A DNA stretch of 27,380 nucleotides from Aureobasidium sp. EXF-3400 (taxonomy: Eukaryota; Ascomycota; Dothideomycetes; Dothideales; Saccotheciaceae): assembly GCA_024195585.1 (NCBI GenBank), contig SWBL01000494.1, positions 1 through 27,380 of the forward strand, in the 5' to 3' direction. The notes under the pieces are model-generated. The model was not told the DNA's origin, did not search any database, and was given only the letters and a program-made list of their open reading frames with translations. Both the position numbers and the translations under genes were made by a program. Shown piece after piece: positions 1 through 11,302 of this stretch; the stretch's first letter is position 1; every line of letters starts with the position of its first letter.

Positions 1-864
<864 letters not shown>

Positions 865-1478
865 GGTTGCGTAGATTGGCGAGTACTTGAAAAGTTACAA
901 AGAAGGAAAGAAGTCAAAGGAACGCGAGAGGGAAAGAAGAGGTGAGATTCAGGAAGGAGCTGCGAGGCCGGAGAAGAATTACGATACTTTATATCCTTAC
1001 ACACAGTCTACGGCTACGCAAACAAGACATTCAACGATCCGGATCTCAATGCTCGACAAAAATTGTCCCCGCCCCTCCTCTAGCATGCCACTCAGGAACC
1101 GCTAACTGCCTTGGCGAACGTGCGGATTTGCGTTACGTCAGTCGATGGATGTTGTTCGGCGTTGCAGCGTTTCATGCCACGCCATCCATCAACAATATTA
1201 ATCTATTCTTTGTTTCTGATGCACCTCGTCATTATTAAACTTATTGTTAATTCTGGAGCTTTTCTGTGTCGACTATCTAAAGGTGCGTCTGCACATTCAT
1301 GTAATTGTGTGACTATGAAAGACGTGGGTCATGATGTATCCGACCTCTCAATGCAGAGGTAATCGATTTTCCCATCCAATGCAAACTCCGTTATGCCCTA
1401 TCGTGAACCAACCAACGCCTATGCTAAAATCGCAGAAAGATGTAAAAAGAGAAGAAATGGCAGAATGGACAAGAAGGT
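865..1478. other. Intergenic region: MET3 upstream, MET16 downstream
   Basis: About 0.6 kb separates the MET16 stop from the MET3 start on the same strand, so it should hold the MET16 3' end and the MET3 promoter. I see no convincing gene. A bZIP-like octamer TTACGTCA is at 1133-1140 and ATGCCACGCCAT, containing a half match to the Cys3/MetR consensus ATGRYRYCAT, is at 1174-1185. Both are short enough to occur by chance. Confidence 0.5.
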
Positions 1479-2419
1479 TTAAACGACTTGCTCGATGTTC
1501 AAGCCTGACTGGATAGCCTGGCTGAGTTCATCTTGACGCTTCTGCTCCTGCTCTTGCAAGAACATGGCGTAACGGCTCTTCTTGTTGTGGATACCGCACT
1601 CGGTCTTGTTACGACCCTTCCAGCGACCGGCTCTCTCGTCCTCACCCTCTTTGACGGGCTGGGTCGAGTGCCAGTCACCAATCGAACGGTAACCTTGGGC
1701 CATCAAAGCGTTGACAGGAACGTTGTGCTCCTTGATGTACTCGTTGACCTGTTGGAAAGACCAGTTGGCTAGGGGGTTGATCTTGATCATGCCTGCATCG
1801 TCAAGCTCGACAATGTCGAGGTCACCACGCTTGCCTCCTTGACTGCGACGACGGCCAGTGATGACAGCAGCAACTCCCAACTCAGCGTAGGAACGCTGGG
1901 CAGGCTCGACCTTGGCGACATAGTCGTAGAGTTCCTCGTTGGTCTCCCACAGCTTCTCGCCGTGCTTGCTGTTGAAGTCTTCTACGTTCTCACAGCCCTC
2001 AGGCTTGTAGGTGTGAATGGTGAGGCTAGGGTAGTTGTCCTTGATGGCCTGTACAAGCTCGTAGGTCTCCTTGAATGCGTGAAGGGTATCCAGGTAAATC
2101 AGGTCGATGTTAGGCTTGATAGGGCTGTCCAGCTTAGACACCATGTCGTTGATAGCAAGTCCAGTAAGTCCAAAGGCAGTCGTCTGGAAGAGACGGGGGA
2201 GAGTCATGATGCACCATTTCAGGATGTCTACAAAAGTTAGGAAGGAATCCTCGATCGAGACCACTACGAATGCTTACCTTGAGGCTCGAGGTTCTGTAGT
2301 TGCTGGTTGATGAATTTCAAGTGGGGACGAGAGAAGTAGACCTCAGGAAGGCTGGCACTTGAACTACCGCTGGCATAACCAGACTCTGCATCGTGGTCGG
2401 ACGAGTATGAACGGGGCAT
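1479..2419 (-). CDS. MET16: Phosphoadenosine phosphosulfate (PAPS) reductase
   Basis: Reduces PAPS to sulfite with thioredoxin as electron donor, in the cytosolic sulfate assimilation pathway. Two exons (2278-2419 and 1479-2227) flank a 50-nt GT..AG intron and give 296 residues, the usual fungal length. The N-terminus reads MPRSYSSDHDAESGYASG, then HLKFINQQLQNLEPQDILKW. The nucleotide-binding segment LFQTTAFGLTGLAIND is near residues 60-75, VITGRRRSQGGKRGDL follows mid-protein, and the catalytic cysteine sits in KTECGIH at about residue 258, close to the C-terminus. An open frame continues past the splice acceptor to 2264, but its start is inside the intron, and the upstream exon restores conserved sequence. 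The gene is head-to-tail with ATP sulfurylase. A near-consensus MetR/Cys3 site lies 281 bp upstream. Confidence 0.96.
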
Positions 2420-2699
2420 TGTGGCGTGGATTTGGTGTTGCGTTTTCTTTGTTCCGCGTCTTAACAGGATGGAAATGTAATTTTGGTATGAATAACTGCG
2501 GGATCGCGTCTTGATTGAATTTGTATGACAGACGGTTTGAGAGAAGAGAGAGAAGAGCAGACAGAATTGATATTACCTGCGAGAGCCGGTCACGGCATCT
2601 GGGTTCATCGCTTTGAAATCACCATAGAAAAACTCACTGACGTGCTCGCTCGTTGCGATGTCGTGCTCGAGTTTATCCCTTTTCGAGCGCACTAGCTCA

Positions 2700-2709
2700 A
2701 TGACAACAT
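2700..2709. promoter_or_regulatory. Candidate Cys3/MetR-type bZIP site upstream of MET16
   Basis: ATGACAACAT matches nine of ten positions of ATGRYRYCAT, the palindromic site reported for the fungal sulfur regulators CYS3 and MetR. It lies 281 bp upstream of the MET16 start. The match is a single one and could be chance. Confidence 0.3.
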
Positions 2710-3827
2710 CCGATCCAGACTCCAGGCTTCGAATCCGTGTGGATATTCTTAGAGAACGCTCGACGGAGATGCGGCTGGCTGATCGATCTAAGAGCCAGAG
2801 GCTCCAGGCGTTTCAGTGCAGACCGCCACCCAGATCCCGAAAAAACTGCCGTCTAGCACGGCTGGCACAGTCCTTTGCTCTTCTCAGCGTTCTTTGCGAA
2901 TTTGCAGACGTTCTGTACAGTATAATGCCGGATGTGTTTCTAGATTTTGTGCCGAACGTTCGCGGGAGATCAGGAAACGCCATGTTGGTAACCTACGTGA
3001 AATCGGGCGTGTCGATTCACCATCTGTGGTGTCAATCTCGTCATCTTGCTTTGAACCGAGTGAGTACTCCAGTCTACTGTCTCCAGGGTCTGTTTGCGGC
3101 TCTGTCAGGCACCCCCGCAAGTATATAACCTTGTTATGGCTGATCATTCATCTTGATGTTTGTTTCTAGAAGCGTACTGAGGGTGCGTGCAAGAGGAACT
3201 TGGATTTCAAATGTGTCGATGGCGGGCTGTGGCTGGGACAGGTTGTTCTCAACCGATTCGACAATTTTTCACTCCCTGCGTTTCCGACTTCTCCGTTACG
3301 TCCGACTCAGTTCCGTGGAAAGTCATTCATGTCATTCGTGCTACTCGTAGAACCACCGCGCATCGATGATCTGACAAGACGTTGTTGCCCAGAAGCACGC
3401 AAGAGATATTGGTGGAACGTGACTGCAAATCGCTCTACTTGTAGTAGTGTTCGTTTTGCTTTTCGAATTCGTAAAATGGCGCCATGCGATCGAGGGAAGG
3501 CACAATGCGGAGGAATGGGAAAGCAGAAGCCCTAATAACAGGACACGTGCCGTGCTTTGTGCCACCGCGTGGAGTTGTTCCATCATCGTTGCAAGCCTTA
3601 ATTGTCAACCCAAGCCGACAGCTCGTACTTTTGGAGACATCAATGGAAGGATCTCAGTCAGATGTGTTATAACAACGATTAAAATGGCATTAACCACAAG
3701 GCGTGATTATGTTCGTCCACTACTCTAATAAAAATATTGATGCATCGAGCTTCGTGAAGGACAAGAGAAGGGTAGAAAACAGGAACATTACATGAACTAG
3801 AGAGAGTATGGTGTAGAAGATGCTGGG

Positions 3828-3842
3828 GAGAGAGAGAGAGAG
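3828..3842. repeat. GA dinucleotide microsatellite
   Basis: An uninterrupted 15-nt GA tract just beyond the 3' end of the EGF-like membrane protein gene, preceded by a shorter GA run near 3799. It probably lies in the 3' UTR. Confidence 0.85.
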
Positions 3843-3856
3843 TATTAGACTAGAGG

Positions 3857-6244
3857 CTAACCACCGATGACTGTGCCGTTGGCCAAGGTGACAGTGTGCT
3901 TCTCGAGGTTTGCGCTTATATCAGCACCAAGGTCGATACTCGAGACATCAATCTGTTGTCCGGTACTGGTAGTCCCAGAGGTAAAGTAGTTCTGGAGATT
4001 CTCTTGAGCAGCGATAGCGTTGTTCAGCTGGCCCGACTGTTGGAAGACAAAGAGCACAGCGATCCGAGCAAAGTCGAGCGTTGTCGAATCCGACAAAAGA
4101 GATGATGAAGATGAGGACGGTGTACTTGTATCAAAGCTTGCGGAGGCTGACGAAGACGGTACATCGCTCGGTGATCCGCTTGCAAAGACGATACCGTTAC
4201 TGGTGACAGCAGCGCCAGCAACAGATGTGGAATCTGCGCGTCTCACAAGCACCTTGGTTGGAGAAGGCTTGATCTCAGCAACCTCCTCAGGAACAGAGCG
4301 AGCAGAAAGGCCGTTGAACGTAACCAATGCATTTTCCGAGGTGCATGTGAGCTTGGATGAAGCAAACAACCCCAAAATGTTGGTAGCATTGAGCGGAATG
4401 CTGAAATTGGTTGCCGAGTCGGTGAAGAGGCGTGGAATAGAATCTCCGAGCGTGACATTGTTCACACTGCCGACCGTCGTGGTAGTGCAAGATGCACTTG
4501 ATGGTTGAGTGCATTCGGAACCTGTAAAACCATTGACGCACAAACAGCTGCAGCTTCCATCACTACCTAGGATATTGATACCACCGTTCTTGCAATCCAG
4601 GGACTTTTGGCACAAAGCAAGCGCAGAAGCCGAAGCACTGCTTGGAACGTGGCTTTGTTGAGGAATGACGACAAGAACTATGGGGACAATGACAGCAGCA
4701 GCAATAAGGATGACCATGAGCAAGAGCAGCGTGAGGAATAGCCACATGGGCAGACCGCAGCATCGTCTACGCTGTTCAGGCTCCTCGCCAAGATCACTTG
4801 ATGAAGGGAGAGAGCTGTGTTGGAGGTTTGAAGACCATGGCACTCTGGAACCTCTAGATCCTCTTCTGGACCCTTTGGATCCAGTGGGAGTTGCAAGTCC
4901 TGGTGGAGGGAATGAAGCAAGGATATCCGAAAGTGAGCCAGATCTCCTATTGTCCGGATCATGTGCCTGTTGCGAATCGTCATCGAAGAAGTTGAGACCA
5001 AGTCTGCTCGCAGTCCGGCCACGATCGAGGTTGGACGCAACCTTGGTAGCTCTACGGATGAGGTCCGGAAGACTGGTAAGACTACCACGAGCTTCTGCCT
5101 CTCGGACGGCATCCACGTTGAGCCTTGGTGGGCGCTTAGAACCCACCCTGTCGGCGAGTGTTGCCTGTTTCTCCAGGTCGTGTGCAGCACTCTTTTCCGA
5201 GAGATTGAGAGTTGACATGGAGTTTTTCTCTCTGACTGGTTTCACGGATTGTGGTACCATTGAGTCTCTACCGAGAATATCGGAACTGCTCGTTCGTGTA
5301 GACAATTGAGGGAAAGACCTTTCGGAACGTTCCTCGGGTGACATGTCAACCATGGGAAAACTCATATCTTCGGCGTGACCACCGTGTCGAGTATGATCCA
5401 GAGGTCGAGTTTGGCTGTCTGGCCGGGACTCACCATTCTTTATCGTAGTCAAGACTGGTGTTGATTTGCGACCAATGCTAGCTTGACGAACAGGAATGGG
5501 GCGCATCATCTGTTCAGGCTCACTGCTGTCAGAGTCTTCATACTGATCCTGGAACGGGGACTCCTTGTATTGACGCATGTCATGTTGGTCGGCAAGGTGC
5601 CTCGAGATGCCGATGGGAATCGCGTTACTGGAAGCGAAAGAACTTTTCGAGTCGTGCAAGCCTCGTTGGCTGTCGGTCTCCTCGATGATTGGCGCAACGT
5701 AGTCTGCTTGCGGGTAGTATGATGCGGGACCTTTGCGCGCCGAAGGAGGCGGGCCCAGCGGCGGGCGGCGATTGGGCTGATACAATGGTCGAGCGACTTG
5801 AAGAGGAACTTGTGGAGCATGAGGGACAGGAAAATCGGGCAGAGAATAGACGGACGATCCAGTGGAATCGCGGTGGCTTTCGGCAAAAGGACGAGGCATG
5901 TCTGGTGATGGGTAGGTGGGCGAAACTTCGTTTACCCATGAGCTGATCGAGTTTTGGTGAACGTATTGTTGGACTGGAGGTCCTGAGTCTTGACGGTATT
6001 GAGGGATGGATCGTGTGCCTGGTGCATCTCTGTTTGCAGCTGGTCGTGGTCGACCCAACACGACGGGCACTTGATCCGGTCGAAGTGGTCTGCTGGGTTG
6101 CGATCTCTGAGAAGGGTGGAAAGAAGGATTGGGCGCACCAGATCTCGCATCTCCACTGCTTTGCGAGGAGGATTGGTGGTAAGGACGTTGTGGTTGACGC
6201 ATATCACCATGAGAGGGTGTTCGACCATCCCGTTGGTAAGACAT
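3857..6244 (-). CDS. Single-pass membrane protein with long disordered N-terminus and EGF-like domain
   Basis: An intronless 795-codon frame. Residues 1-490 are rich in Ser, Pro, Arg and Gln with no visible fold, with repeats such as GSKGSRRGSRGSR near 455-467. RRRCCG (493-497) abuts a strong membrane segment at about 500-528 (MWLFLTLLLLMVILIAAAVI); the adjacent cysteine pair could be palmitoylated. Next comes an EGF-like module with six cysteines at 545, 551, 565, 567, 569 and 578, including NGG and GFTG. The C-terminal 215 residues are Ser/Thr-rich with several N-glycosylation sequons. By the positive-inside rule the N-terminus should be cytosolic and the EGF part outside (type II). VRR at 667-669 resembles a Kex2-type site. 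I recognise the architecture from uncharacterised filamentous-fungal proteins but cannot name a function; a surface sensor or adhesin role is only a guess. Confidence 0.85.
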   Translation of the reverse strand: MSYQRDGRTPSHGDMRQPQRPYHQSSSQSSGDARSGAPNPSFHPSQRSQPSRPLRPDQVPVVLGRPRPAANRDAPGTRSIPQYRQDSGPPVQQYVHQNSISSWVNEVSPTYPSPDMPRPFAESHRDSTGSSVYSLPDFPVPHAPQVPLQVARPLYQPNRRPPLGPPPSARKGPASYYPQADYVAPIIEETDSQRGLHDSKSSFASSNAIPIGISRHLADQHDMRQYKESPFQDQYEDSDSSEPEQMMRPIPVRQASIGRKSTPVLTTIKNGESRPDSQTRPLDHTRHGGHAEDMSFPMVDMSPEERSERSFPQLSTRTSSSDILGRDSMVPQSVKPVREKNSMSTLNLSEKSAAHDLEKQATLADRVGSKRPPRLNVDAVREAEARGSLTSLPDLIRRATKVASNLDRGRTASRLGLNFFDDDSQQAHDPDNRRSGSLSDILASFPPPGLATPTGSKGSRRGSRGSRVPWSSNLQHSSLPSSSDLGEEPEQRRRCCGLPMWLFLTLLLLMVILIAAAVIVPIVLVVIPQQSHVPSSASASALALCQKSLDCKNGGINILGSDGSCSCLCVNGFTGSECTQPSSASCTTTTVGSVNNVTLGDSIPRLFTDSATNFSIPLNATNILGLFASSKLTCTSENALVTFNGLSARSVPEEVAEIKPSPTKVLVRRADSTSVAGAAVTSNGIVFASGSPSDVPSSSASASFDTSTPSSSSSSLLSDSTTLDFARIAVLFVFQQSGQLNNAIAAQENLQNYFTSGTTSTGQQIDVSSIDLGADISANLEKHTVTLANGTVIGG

Positions 6245-7499
6245 CGTGTATTTTCTATGACAACTGTTCTATATGACAGCGAGGAAACCGCAGACCCGAA
6301 GCTTGTTCAAGAAGTGTGCACAGGAGAAGACCGGCTCTCCAAAGGTATCGTACTGTCAGTACAGAGGTGTGGCCGGATTGAGACAAGCGAATGTGATGAT
6401 TTGTTGGAAAGAGTGTGATCCGTACAGATTTATCGTACTATTTTGCAGCGTCCAGGCATGTGAGTAGATATATGAGAATTGAAAATGGCGCAGAATGCGG
6501 TCTGACGTCCTTAGCAAGAGCACCACCAAGACGCGAGGCGTACAAATGTATTCGTACCAGGGCAGAAAACAAAAGAGTGAAAGACAAGTCGCGACCAGCG
6601 TCCGATTGACGAAGCAGCGATCTACGCGACCTTGGACGTAGCGACAGACACCAAAAGAGAACAGAAGAGAACAGGAAGAGCCAGACAAAACCTCATGCAG
6701 CATGTCTGCAGACTGCAGGAGACACTTAGCTTAGCGAGGCATGGAATAATCGTTGGTACCGCGCCCGTTGCTCGGGCCACTTGAAACACCGCTGATTGTC
6801 CTCTGATTCGTTGGTTTTCTCTTGACACTTTATTTAGCATTAATCGTAAAGTCAATCTATTACCTTCTTCAGTGCCCTATAGTGACTTGTCTTCGACCAC
6901 TCGTACCATGAGTCCATGACATCGACAGTCGTGATATACTACGTCTTGTACGTGTCGATTGATACAGGAAGAATCGCAATCTGTTGTTTGTTTGTGGACA
7001 GGACTCGTGGTACACGCTGAAACCAAGGTTCGAAACGACCCTTCGCCCGTTTCCGGGGATGGTCAATTTCCTGCTTCGGTGATCGACACTTCTCCCTGAC
7101 CCATGCCTTGTACTACTGATGCTATATGACCATGCACTAACCCGCTTCGATATGGGTCCTAGCTACAACACTCTGTTGGCAGCCATGTTGCACAATCATC
7201 TCTTCAAATGAGAAGCACGATGCTACGACTTCAGTAGAGTGGGAGGATTCGGATCCCTCTACTCCATACACACCACACCTAGGCATTCCAGCTCGATGCT
7301 TTTGCATAGCAGCTCGAGCCACCTCAACACGCACAATGTATGGTGGACTCGTCGCGTTCGTGACTAGGCCCAAATGGTTGCACCAGGTCGCCTCCATTGT
7401 TTCGTACTGCACATTGTTGCGCCGTATCTGGCATTTTCGGTGGACAAGTGGCCATCGCTTTTATCAAGGACTAACATACAGACCGCTTTGGGAATGTGT
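6245..7499. other. 1.25-kb intergenic region without a recognised gene
   Basis: This lies upstream of the EGF-like membrane protein gene and downstream of phosphoserine phosphatase. Open frames here are all under 145 codons, occur on both strands, and show no family motif or consistent splice structure. The left part is presumably promoter and 5' UTR. Confidence 0.5.
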
Positions 7500-8663
7500 T
7501 CAGGTAAGCTTTTTGAGCACATACTGGCCGCCCTCCATTACCATCTCGTGGCGTAGAATCTCTGTCACCTCCTCGACAGTGTAGCCAAGAATGTAAGCAA
7601 CGTCCAACAGACCATCGGCGTTAATTCTTGTAGGAGCTTGCGTTTGGACCTTAGGCTTTGCATTGAAAGCGATTCCAAGACCAGCTTGGTGCATCATCAA
7701 GAGGTCGTTGCTTCCGTCACCAACAGCAATTACATTTTCCAGCGGGATGTTCTCCTTTTCGGCAATAGACGAAAGCAACTCACGCTTCTTCTCAGCGTGA
7801 ATGATAGGCATACCCTCAACCAGCTCGCCTGTCAAATGACCATCTACCTCAACCAGGTGATTGGCATAACAGTAATCCAGACCCAATTCTTGTCGTACCC
7901 ATTCAGCCAAAGGCGTGAAGCCACCGCTCAACACAGCGGTCTTCCAGCCAAGCTTGCGAAGTACGCGTATCAGCTCACGAGCTCCTGGAGTGAATGAAAT
8001 GATACCAGCGCGGAGGTGTTGCCAGATAGAGACAGGTACACCGGCGAGATGGCCAACGCGAGCGCGCAAAGATGCCTCGAAGTCAGTGTATGGGGCTTCT
8101 CCACGCATAGCGGCTTCGGTGATGGCAGAGACTTGGGCATAACGACCCACAGCGCGAGCCAGCTCGTCAATAACTTCTTGCTGGATCAAAGTACTGTCCA
8201 TGTCGAAAACAGCCAGACCCGGAGTTCTGTGAGCCACGAACAGGGCTTGAGGTTGCAACACAATCTCAATGTTGTGACGCTGGCACAGACTGACAATGGA
8301 AGCAGTCTTGGTGATTGCGGAACATTCCAAAAGAGTGGGCGGTGGGTTCTTCTGAGGTAGAGGAATAGCGATTTCCAACACCCGGCAGCCTTGACCGTCC
8401 TCGGGACCATCTAGGAATCGGCGAGGAGTTGCGAGTGACCTTCTGATCGAAAGTTCCTCCTGTAATGTGTAGGTGACAAAAGCTGCAACATCCTTCCATT
8501 GAGCAGGATCCAGAGAGCCTTGTCTGACGAATACCAGGCAGACGACCTGATTCTTTTTAGCGTCCGATTTTTCGCGCTTAGCCCTAGGCTTGGGCTGTTG
8601 CTCGGTAGACTGCTGCTGAGGGTTCGCAGCGAACGAGAACGTCTCGTAATTCACAGAAGACAT
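7500..8663 (-). CDS. SER2: Phosphoserine phosphatase (HAD superfamily)
   Basis: Catalyses the last step of serine synthesis from 3-phosphoglycerate, dephosphorylating phosphoserine. A single exon encodes 387 residues. The HAD motifs are all present: motif I DMDST at 154-158 (nucleophile D154, acid/base D156), motif II SGG at 246-248, the lysine pair around K292-K293, and motif III GDGSND at 315-320. Residues 165-215 (EVIDELARAVGRYAQVSAIT and following) form the cap region typical of SerB. The first ~35 residues are Gln/Lys-rich and look disordered. Residues 36-145 form an extra N-terminal domain of the kind seen in longer SerB proteins, perhaps ACT-like. The start ATG is the first in frame. 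It is divergent from the FAD monooxygenase gene, about 0.95 kb away. Confidence 0.95.
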   Translation of the reverse strand: MSSVNYETFSFAANPQQQSTEQQPKPRAKREKSDAKKNQVVCLVFVRQGSLDPAQWKDVAAFVTYTLQEELSIRRSLATPRRFLDGPEDGQGCRVLEIAIPLPQKNPPPTLLECSAITKTASIVSLCQRHNIEIVLQPQALFVAHRTPGLAVFDMDSTLIQQEVIDELARAVGRYAQVSAITEAAMRGEAPYTDFEASLRARVGHLAGVPVSIWQHLRAGIISFTPGARELIRVLRKLGWKTAVLSGGFTPLAEWVRQELGLDYCYANHLVEVDGHLTGELVEGMPIIHAEKKRELLSSIAEKENIPLENVIAVGDGSNDLLMMHQAGLGIAFNAKPKVQTQAPTRINADGLLDVAYILGYTVEEVTEILRHEMVMEGGQYVLKKLT

Positions 8664-9610
8664 GATTGACCGGACAATTGGTTGGCAGAAGAAAAAGTGC
8701 AGCTGTTAGTGGAGGAAGCGAGCGATATCGCCAAGTTCACCTTCAGCGTCCGTGCTCAACATAGCTGGAATCAACAGCGTATCCGCAACGACAGCCATCT
8801 GCTCTTCTAAAGTGGCCACCAGTAACTTTTTGCACCGTAGAGATGCACAGCTTCCTTCTGGACGGATTTGAAGCCCTGCAGTACACCATACGGACAACAT
8901 TTAGCACATTTATGAGGAACAAAATTTTGTGCATCAGAGTCTCACCAACAAAATGTCTGGGATGAGCCGAACACACTCTCTACGACTACTACCCCATGCA
9001 AGCACTCTTACCCATAGAGGTGATCGTATGCGAGATCAAGAGGAGAAAGAAGCACCACTATCTGAACATAAAACTTTATATGACAGACAGACAATAACTC
9101 GCAGAGGTTCAGGACATCCTGTACTGGACAGTAAAACTGTAGCGTATGAGTTCAAAGGTCAAGAGGATGGTTCCTGGATCTTCGTGGCATGCACGCACTC
9201 TCACAGAGTCAGCTTCTGATGCTCGTTCTGATGAGACAGATACAAGAGTACGAGGACGAACGAGAAGCATTATGACCATTACGGCTAGCTCGGCTGTGGA
9301 GGCCACCCTGCCCCGGCGCCGAGGTCTGCGGGTCCACGAATGTCTGCGGTATCCCGAATTGCAAAAACGTCTATCAATACCGCCCAGTACTCGCCCTCGT
9401 CGTCAGTTGAAGAATCACACCTGTATCTGTAAGATCAGAGAGCTGCAGAAGGTACGGTCCGCTTTCTGGGCACTGGAGTGGCTTACAGCAAGATGACGTG
9501 CATCTGCCCATCAAGGTGCTGAAGACCATCAAGGTATTCATCAAGGTGTTTGATGGCACGAAATAAAGGAAGATACGAATCAATGTTCCAGAGACAGTAT
9601 CGATCACAGC
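8664..9610. other. Divergent intergenic region between SER2 and the FAD monooxygenase gene
   Basis: This should hold two promoters. A minus-strand open stretch at 8706-8900 has coding-like composition and a splice-acceptor-like TACTGCAG beside it, but no in-frame ATG could be found. A plus-strand frame starts at 9146 without family motifs. CATCAAGGT occurs three times at 9509-9547. Confidence 0.45.
9509..9547. repeat. Three copies of CATCAAGGT
   Basis: The nonamer starts at 9509, 9527 and 9539, about 65-100 bp upstream of the monooxygenase ATG. On the plus strand one frame reads IKVLKTIKVFIKVFDGTK and then stops, so the repeat could be coding relic, regulatory or chance. Confidence 0.7.
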
Positions 9611-11302
9611 ATGGCTCAATGTTCTACACTTCACGATGTGCTGATAATAGGTGCAGGACCGTGTGGATTAGCGGTTGCCGCCAGGCTTTGTGAAAGCACA
9701 CCCTCAGCCATCTTTTCTGATACAGAGCATCATCGCTACCACTGGATCAAACGACATGGAGCCCGCGCCTCTATCAAAAACAGACGAACTGGCCAGATCA
9801 AGCTTCCCAATAAACCTGAGGACTGTCGAAACTATTCCACTTTGGTATTGGACGGTACCGACAAGGATTGGATGACCCGATGGAACCACCTTTTCAAGAC
9901 CTTTGAGATCTCACACTTACGAAGTCCCATGTTCTTTCATCCGGATCCTCAAGATCGAGACGGCATGCTATCCTACACATATGAGAAAGGAAGGGACAAG
10001 GAGCTTGTTGAGATTCCGGAATGTGTGGGCAAAGAGATCAGCAAACATAAGAAGAAACAGAGGCTTAAATGCAAGACTCATGGGTGAGTGGCATTATTGC
10101 TTGAGTGGACGCATTGCTAATTAATTGTTCTTTCTAGCGCCAGACCTCCGGTTACGATCGATGAGCGTGACCGCAAGGATTACTTTACACCCTCAAGTTC
10201 GCTGTTCCGGGACTATTGCGAGTGTGTGATTGATCGGTATGGACTCAGGAAAGATCTCATACAGCAAGAGCGAGTCGAAGATATCGATTTCAGCTTCGTT
10301 CCGGGGGTATCTGAAACCGAGCAAGTGTTTACTGTTCACTCTGACCAAGGCAAACATTATGCTCGCACTGTTGTGCTTGCCATCGGTCCAGGGAATGCAC
10401 CGTCAATTCCAGCTGGACTAGGCAAGGCTGGACAAGGTTGTTGTCATGCCATGCAGATTCGAGAGTTTCCTGATCCTTCTGTGAAGGCCAAGTTGCGACA
10501 GGGGCAAGCCGTAAACATAGTCGTTGTGGGTGGTGGCCTGACTTCTGCTCAATTGACAGTGATGGCAAGTAAGCATGGAGCGAAGAAGGTGTTTCACCTG
10601 GTTAGGGGTCGCCTGAGAGTCAAACCCTTCGACGTGGATCTGAACTGGATGGGCAAGTTTCGCAATTTTGAAGAAGCATCTTTCTGGTCGGCAGATACTG
10701 ATGAAGGTAAGGACGCACACATACCACCACCATTGGATTATTACTAACTGTTGTCAGAGCGCCTTGAAAAGATCAAGGAAGCCCGTGGTGGAGGATCAAT
10801 CACTCCTCGTTACCACAAGCTGCTCAAGCAGTACATTTCTGCCGGAAAAGTTGAGCTGCACACAGAAACGACAATCACCTCCTCAATCTTCTCCGACGGG
10901 TCATGGACACTAACAACGAATCCGCCTATTGAGCTACCAAGCATAGACTATGTCTATTTTGCAACAGGTATCGCCAGTGACTTCGAGAGTCTACCGTTCC
11001 TGCAAACCATCAACCGCAAGTTTCCTGTCCAATCATACGGCGGTCTTCCTGGCTTGACAGACGATTTGATGTGGAAAGAGGACGTTCCACTCTTCATCAC
11101 AGGGCGCCTGGCTGCACTACACTTGGGTCCAGGAGCGGGAAATCTTGCAGGAGCTCGCAGTGGCGCAGAGAGGATAGCCTGGGCCATTGAAGATATCTTG
11201 CCGAGAGAAGAAGGTCGTAAAGAGGAGGAAGACATGGCATACAACTTCAATACTGGAACCGGGAGTCAGTTTTGCAGTTTGGATTGCGAGGCATGCATCT
11301 AG
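9611..11302 (+). CDS. FAD/NAD(P)-binding monooxygenase-like oxidoreductase (SidA/IucD-like fold)
   Basis: Exons 9611-10083, 10138-10706 and 10758-11302 join in frame across introns of 54 and 51 nt to give 528 residues. An FAD-binding glycine motif GAGPCG is at residues 14-19. A second dinucleotide motif VVGGGLTSAQ is near 287-296 (NADPH side), and an ATG-containing segment FATGIASDF is near 415-423, as in N-hydroxylating and flavin monooxygenases. The C-terminal LGPGAGNLAGARSGAERIAW is typical of the ornithine/lysine N-monooxygenase-related group. The substrate cannot be told. No siderophore synthetase or transporter lies nearby, so a siderophore role is not supported by context. The start ATG leads directly into the FAD motif. 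Both introns have CTAA-type branch sequences near their 3' ends. Confidence 0.88.

Larger units (their letters stand above)
2420..3856. other. 1.4-kb intergenic region without a recognised gene
   Basis: This lies between the MET16 start and the 3' end of the EGF-like membrane protein gene, so the left part should be the MET16 promoter. Several open frames of 60-156 codons exist on both strands, the longest at 2658-3128 (plus). None shows a recognisable motif or convincing exon structure. A GA microsatellite lies near the right end. Confidence 0.5.

Noticed and set aside
2658..3128. 156-codon plus-strand frame upstream of MET16
   Set aside because: It has no recognisable domain, an odd Arg/Ser-rich composition and no splice structure; it overlaps the presumed promoter.
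7021..7060. GGTTCGAA, resembling a tRNA T-loop
   Set aside because: Flanking bases do not form the T stem and no acceptor or anticodon stems are found; no tRNA gene was seen anywhere in the window.
8706..8976. Exon-like minus-strand stretch with flanking GTGAG donor-like and TACTGCAG acceptor-like sequences
   Set aside because: Joining the pieces gives plausible residues in two alternative frames, but neither has an upstream ATG before a stop and I recognise no family. It could be a relic; not supportable as a gene.
9146..9566. Possible two-exon small gene upstream of the monooxygenase
   Set aside because: It requires a 37-nt intron, shorter than any other here, and the protein has no motif.
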